A DNA stretch of 8,053 nucleotides from Clostridiales bacterium. Its GTDB lineage: Bacteria > Bacillota > Peptococcia > Peptococcales > Peptococcaceae. A program made the position numbers and the translations under genes. The stretch's first letter is position 1. Every line of letters starts with the position of its first letter. Under the pieces are notes generated by a model. That model saw nothing but the letters and a program-made list of their open reading frames with translations, ran no database searches and was not told the origin of the DNA. The stretch lies in assembly GCA_003343815.1 (NCBI GenBank), contig QAKL01000109.1, forward strand, positions 1 through 8,053, written 5' to 3'. Shown here piece after piece: positions 5,556 through 8,053 of this stretch.

Positions 5556-5592
5556 CATCATTTTTCCTGCAATATTTTCTGAAAAAATGATG
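5556..5592. repeat. 10-bp perfect inverted repeat between divergent promoters (candidate operator)
   Basis: CATCATTTTT (5556-5565) and AAAAATGATG (5583-5592) are exact reverse complements separated by 17 bases. The arm centres are 27 bases apart. The right arm overlaps the first bases of the mreB -35 (5590-5595), and the left arm lies about 20 bases upstream of the lipoprotein -35. No T-run follows on either strand at the right distance, so it does not look like a terminator. A regulator binding here could affect both divergent genes, but no regulator is visible and AT-rich repeats can arise by chance. Confidence 0.5.
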
Positions 5593-5618
5593 ACTTTGCC
5601 TATGATTTGTGCTATAAT
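5590..5618 (+). promoter_or_regulatory. SigA-type promoter of mreB
   Basis: The -10 is a perfect TATAAT (5613-5618) with an extended TGC just before it. The -35 candidate ATGACT (5590-5595) matches TTGACA at four positions with a 17-base spacer. Transcription should begin near 5625, leaving a leader of about 42 bases. Confidence 0.8.
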
Positions 5619-5654
5619 GAATTAATTTGAAATTTACTGTAAAAATTTTGATTT

Positions 5655-5660
5655 GAGGTG
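5655..5660 (+). promoter_or_regulatory. ribosome binding site deciding the mreB start
   Basis: GAGGTG lies six bases before ATG 5667. The GTG at 5658, in frame and three codons upstream, is part of this SD and so is unlikely to be the start. MAKEIAIDLGTANS is also where MreB-family proteins usually begin. Confidence 0.8.
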
Positions 5661-5666
5661 ACATAT

Positions 5667-6689
5667 ATGGCGAAAGAAATCGCTATTGATTTAGGTACGG
5701 CCAACAGTTTGGTCTTTGTCAAAGGCAAAGGTATCGTCATCCGCGAGCCGTCCGTCGTAGCTATCCAAAAAGATGTAAAAAACAAAGTTTTAGCCGTGGG
5801 CAACGAGGCCAAAAGCATGATCGGCCGTACTCCCGGCAATATTGTAGCTATTCGTCCGTTGCGCGACGGATATATCGCCGATTTCGACACGACGATGGCG
5901 ATGATGAAATATTTCTTTAATAAAGCGCTCGGCACCGGCTTTTTCTCCTCCAAACCTTTGGCGTTGGTCTGCGTACCGGCAGGCACGACCTCCGTCGAGG
6001 AGCGCGCTGTCCGCCAGTCCTGTATGCAGGCAGGCGCGAAAAAAGTATACATCATGACCGAGCCGATGGCTGCTGCGATCGGTGCCGGATTACCTATCGA
6101 GGAGCCTACCGGCAGTATGATCGTCGATATCGGCGGCGGCACGACCGACGTTGCCGTTTTATCTTTGGGCGGTATCGTCACCAGTCAGTCGATTCGCGTC
6201 GGCGGCGACAAAATGGACGAGTCTATCGTCAATTTCATCAAAAAGAAATACAATCTTTTGATCGGTGAGCGTACTGCCGAGGAGGTCAAAATCGCGATCG
6301 GCACCGTCTTGCCCGATTACAATGACAATCCCAATTCGATCGTCATTAACGGCCGCGAACTGATCACAGGTCTGCCGAAACAAGTCGAAGTAAACGACAA
6401 AGAAATCTACATGGCTTTCCGCGATAATGTCGACAGTATCGTTGCCGCGGTCAAGACCTGTTTGGAGCATACACCGCCCGAATTAACCGGCGATATCATG
6501 GATCGCGGTATCATGATGACCGGCGGCGGCGCGATGTTGCACGGCTTGGACGTCCTTTTGTCCAACGAAATCGGTATCCCCGTGCATATCGCCGACGATC
6601 CGCTTTCCAGCGTAGCGAACGGCGCAGGCATGGCTTTGGATAATATGAAATTGCTCTCCTCCTTGGATTTTAACTCCGATCGTATGTGA
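5667..6689 (+). CDS. MreB/Mbl family actin-like rod shape-determining protein
   Basis: MreB-family proteins form ATP-dependent membrane-associated filaments that guide lateral cell-wall synthesis. The 340-residue protein is full length and carries the actin-fold motifs: phosphate loop 1 DLGTANS (8-14), the family segment GRTPGNIVAIRPLRDG (53-68), TEPMAAAIGAGLPI (131-144), phosphate loop 2 VDIGGGTTDVAV (153-164), LIGERTAEEVK (198-208), and the adenosine motif MMTGGGAMLHGLD (283-295). It stands alone: mreC and mreD do not follow and the next gene is an alarmone synthetase, so it may be a second paralogue of Mbl/MreBH type. Sequence reading cannot settle which, so I give no gene symbol. Its own promoter lies at 5590-5618 and a terminator-like hairpin follows at 6752-6781. 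Confidence 0.95.
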   Translation: MAKEIAIDLGTANSLVFVKGKGIVIREPSVVAIQKDVKNKVLAVGNEAKSMIGRTPGNIVAIRPLRDGYIADFDTTMAMMKYFFNKALGTGFFSSKPLALVCVPAGTTSVEERAVRQSCMQAGAKKVYIMTEPMAAAIGAGLPIEEPTGSMIVDIGGGTTDVAVLSLGGIVTSQSIRVGGDKMDESIVNFIKKKYNLLIGERTAEEVKIAIGTVLPDYNDNPNSIVINGRELITGLPKQVEVNDKEIYMAFRDNVDSIVAAVKTCLEHTPPELTGDIMDRGIMMTGGGAMLHGLDVLLSNEIGIPVHIADDPLSSVANGAGMALDNMKLLSSLDFNSDRM

Positions 6690-6722
6690 AAATAATGTAA
6701 AAAATTCTTGATAAATTTTTCT

Positions 6723-6776
6723 GCCTGCTTTAGCAGTAATTTAGCCCTCTCACGCCGAATTAACTATTGCAGGCGT
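6723..6776 (+). promoter_or_regulatory. possible switchable RNA leader before relQ
   Basis: Three pairings compete here. GCCTGC (6723-6728) is an exact complement of GCAGGC (6769-6774). CTGC (6725-6728) can pair instead with GCAG (6733-6736) around TTTA. ACGCC (6752-6756) pairs with GGCGT (6772-6776) to make the terminator stem. The long-range pair and the terminator share 6772-6774 and exclude each other. This resembles a terminator/antiterminator arrangement, but no ligand or leader peptide is recognisable, and the helices are short. Confidence 0.3.
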
Positions 6777-6781
6777 TTTTT
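6752..6781 (+). terminator. weak intrinsic terminator after mreB / in the relQ leader
   Basis: ACGCC (6752-6756) and GGCGT (6772-6776) form a five-pair GC-rich stem with a 15-base loop, running into six T (6776-6781). An alternative 3' stem partner, GCCTGC at 6723-6728, is possible. The hairpin ends only about 16 bases before the relQ SD, so it sits either at the end of the mreB transcript or inside the relQ leader. Confidence 0.6.
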
Positions 6782-6797
6782 ATTTCTGTAATTTTCG

Positions 6798-6804
6798 AAG
6801 GAGG
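6798..6804 (+). promoter_or_regulatory. ribosome binding site of relQ
   Basis: AAGGAGG lies ten bases before ATG 6815, which is the accepted start. A TTG at 6809, two codons earlier and four bases from the SD, is a less likely alternative. A still longer frame would begin in the terminator stem and is rejected. Confidence 0.7.
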
Positions 6805-6814
6805 ATATTTGCAT

Positions 6815-7510
6815 ATGGATTCACTTATTCCTGTCAATACTACCCACGCCTCATTAGCTACCGTTTTTGAAACCAGCCAAAAATTCGCTGTCTTGATGAA
6901 TCAATATAACTGCGCCATGATGGAAGTCGAAACTAAATTAAAAGTTTTGGATTCCGAATTTTCCTTAAAATACGCGCGTAATCCGATCGAGTCTATATCC
7001 ACCCGCTTAAAAGATCCTGTCAGTATCTTAAATAAACTCCGCCGCAAAGGCTTGGACGTCTCAATTGATACGCTGGAACATAAGATATTCGATATTGCGG
7101 GCATTCGCGTGGTCTGTGATTTCCAAGACGATATTTACACTTTGGAGCAGCTTTTGACCCAGCAGGACGACATCACCGTCCTCACCCGAAAAGACTACAT
7201 CGCCAATCCCAAACCCAACGGCTACCGCAGTTTACATTTGATCGTTTCCACCCCGATATTTCTCACTACCGGCAAAAAAATGATGAATGTCGAAGTGCAG
7301 TTTCGCACGATTGCCATGGATTTTTGGGCATCAGTCGAACACAAACTCAAATACAAAAAGGAAATCGCCTCGCCTGAGCTTTTCTCCGCTAAGTTGGAAA
7401 AATGCGCTTCAGATTTGGCTTTAATTGATCAGCAAATGCAGGAAATCCGCACCGAGATCGACTCTGCCAATCACAAAAACGATTATGCCGACTTTTTCGA
7501 TGCGGGATAA
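6815..7510 (+). CDS. relQ: small alarmone synthetase, RelQ type (GTP pyrophosphokinase)
   Basis: Small alarmone synthetases transfer pyrophosphate from ATP to GDP or GTP (sometimes GMP), making ppGpp/pppGpp independently of the ribosome, often under cell-wall or alkaline stress. The 231-residue protein contains only the RelA/SpoT synthetase domain, with no HD hydrolase, TGS or ACT domain. Motifs are NPIESISTRLKDPVSILNKL (56-75), FDIAGIRVVCDF (92-103) with the likely Mg-binding Asp93, RKDYIANPKPNGYRSLHLIV (125-144) whose Tyr137 should stack on the guanine base, and VEVQFRTIAMDFWASVEHKL (159-178) with catalytic Glu160. C-terminal helices (about 186-220) fit the tetramer-forming part of RelQ. 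The DYIA-GYRS spacing and the tail resemble Bacillus RelQ (YjbM) more than RelP. No strong promoter is visible directly upstream, so it may depend on readthrough from mreB. Confidence 0.93.
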   Translation: MDSLIPVNTTHASLATVFETSQKFAVLMNQYNCAMMEVETKLKVLDSEFSLKYARNPIESISTRLKDPVSILNKLRRKGLDVSIDTLEHKIFDIAGIRVVCDFQDDIYTLEQLLTQQDDITVLTRKDYIANPKPNGYRSLHLIVSTPIFLTTGKKMMNVEVQFRTIAMDFWASVEHKLKYKKEIASPELFSAKLEKCASDLALIDQQMQEIRTEIDSANHKNDYADFFDAG

Positions 7511-7530
7511 CATTTCATTTAAAATTACTA

Positions 7531-7560
7531 AAAAAATACTGCCATATGGCAGTATTTTTT
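7531..7560. terminator. bidirectional intrinsic terminator, 30-bp perfect palindrome
   Basis: Positions 7531-7560 read identically on both strands: six A, TACTGCC, a central ATAT, GGCAGTA and six T. It gives a stem of up to 13 pairs with a four-base loop and a T-run in either direction. It ends relQ (stop at 7510, 20 bases away) and also the converging aminotransferase gene, whose TAA stop (7559-7561) overlaps its end. Confidence 0.93.
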
Positions 7561-8053
7561 ATTTTCTGTAGCCCGGCAATTCGTCCAAAAATTCGCCGAT
7601 GCGTTTTAATGCTTCCTTTAAATGATTATGCGAGTAGCAATAAGAAGCGCGGACAAAGCCCTCGCCGCTCGCCCCAAACGCCGTCCCCGGCACTAAGGCA
7701 ACGTGCTTGCTCGTTAATAACTTTTCGCAAAACTCGTCGCTCGTCATGCCTGTCGACTGAATCGACGGAAAAGCATAAAAAGCACCTTTCGGCTCACGGC
7801 AAGTTAAGCCTAATTTATTAAACCCATTCACGATCAAGCGGCGGCGGACGTCGTACTCCTCGAGCATCTCCTCTACCGCGTCATCGCAATTACGCAAGGC
7901 TTCCACCGCCGCATACTGCGAAGTCGTCGGCGCACACATGATCATGTATTGGTGAATCTTCACGATTTGCTCCATCAAGGGCTTGGGTCCGCAGGCATAG
8001 CCCAAGCGCCAGCCCGTCATCGAAAAAGTTTTCGAAAAGCCGTTTACGACTAA
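7559..8053 (-). CDS. PLP-dependent class I/II aminotransferase, C-terminal part (window edge)
   Basis: The frame is open to the right edge, so only the last 164 residues are present; the family is usually about 385-400 residues, so roughly 225-235 are missing. The fragment begins LVVNGFSKTFSMTGWRLGY: Lys8 of the fragment is the lysine that binds pyridoxal phosphate, followed by the SxTxxMTGWRxGY signature. Further marks are APTTSQYAAVEAL (41-53), EPKGAFYAFP (86-95), LVPGTAFGASGEGFVRASY (120-138), in which Arg134 should bind the substrate carboxylate, and a final helix. It belongs to the aspartate-aminotransferase superfamily (subgroup I-gamma, with PatA- and AspB-like enzymes). The amino acid it acts on, such as aspartate, aromatic, or N-acetyl-diaminopimelate, cannot be told from this part. 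The ATG at 8020 is internal and not the start. Confidence 0.95.
   Translation of the reverse strand, partial: LVVNGFSKTFSMTGWRLGYACGPKPLMEQIVKIHQYMIMCAPTTSQYAAVEALRNCDDAVEEMLEEYDVRRRLIVNGFNKLGLTCREPKGAFYAFPSIQSTGMTSDEFCEKLLTSKHVALVPGTAFGASGEGFVRASYCYSHNHLKEALKRIGEFLDELPGYRK

Noticed and set aside
5484..5561. Longer start for the lipoprotein at 5561.
   Set aside because: The extension crosses the -35 and -10 of its own promoter and would bury the lipoprotein signal peptide behind about 26 residues.
5612..6181. Long open frame antisense to mreB, on the minus strand.
   Set aside because: It mirrors the codon pattern of mreB, has no SD or recognisable motif, and covers the mreB promoter.
6690..6720. 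AT-only inverted repeat just after mreB considered as a terminator.
   Set aside because: Its arms are only A and T with no GC stem, too weak for intrinsic termination; the hairpin at 6752-6781 is a better candidate.
7546..7821. Plus-strand open frame opposite the aminotransferase.
   Set aside because: It starts within the palindromic terminator and its translation is basic and low in motifs; the minus frame is a clear aminotransferase.

Overview
The window looks like a chromosomal housekeeping segment of a low-to-mid GC Firmicute. The main evidence is the conserved gene order ylxM-ffh-rpsP-khpA-ylqD-rimM-trmD, strong Shine-Dalgarno (SD) sequences, consensus SigA-type promoters, a RelQ-type alarmone synthetase and a Gram-positive-style lipoprotein. 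The SPOUT RNA methyltransferase directly behind trmD, where Bacillus has rplS, points to the Negativicutes. An Acidaminococcaceae relative is my best guess, but the assignment is inference. I see no mobile element, CRISPR array, RNA gene or phage sequence, and no gene-free stretch reaches 300 bases.

Positions 1-4696, all on the minus strand, hold a long translation and secretion cluster. In transcription order it encodes YlxM, Ffh (SRP GTPase), ribosomal protein S16, the KH-domain RNA-binding protein KhpA, the coiled-coil protein YlqD, the 30S maturation factor RimM, the tRNA m1G37 methyltransferase TrmD, a TrmD-associated SPOUT methyltransferase, and the start of a membrane protein that runs off the left edge. 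A perfect-consensus promoter (4736-4764) drives it. A strong intrinsic terminator (2427-2453) sits inside the cluster between khpA and ylqD and probably lowers expression of the distal half.

Positions 4749-5618 hold a small lipoprotein gene of unknown function. Its terminator hairpin doubles as the -35 region of the ylxM promoter. It is transcribed divergently from mreB, and the space between the two promoters carries a 10-bp inverted repeat that could be an operator.

Positions 5667-8053 hold a solitary mreB-family gene, then relQ preceded by a terminator-like leader, both on the plus strand. They converge on the 3' end of a fold-type I aminotransferase gene (minus strand, cut by the right edge) across a 30-bp perfect palindrome that is a bidirectional terminator.

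Most gene identities are secure from motifs and synteny. I do not see a novel multi-gene system. The parts worth a second look are the unidentified lipoprotein and the compact regulatory DNA: the terminator/promoter overlap, the in-operon terminator, the relQ leader and the divergent-promoter inverted repeat.
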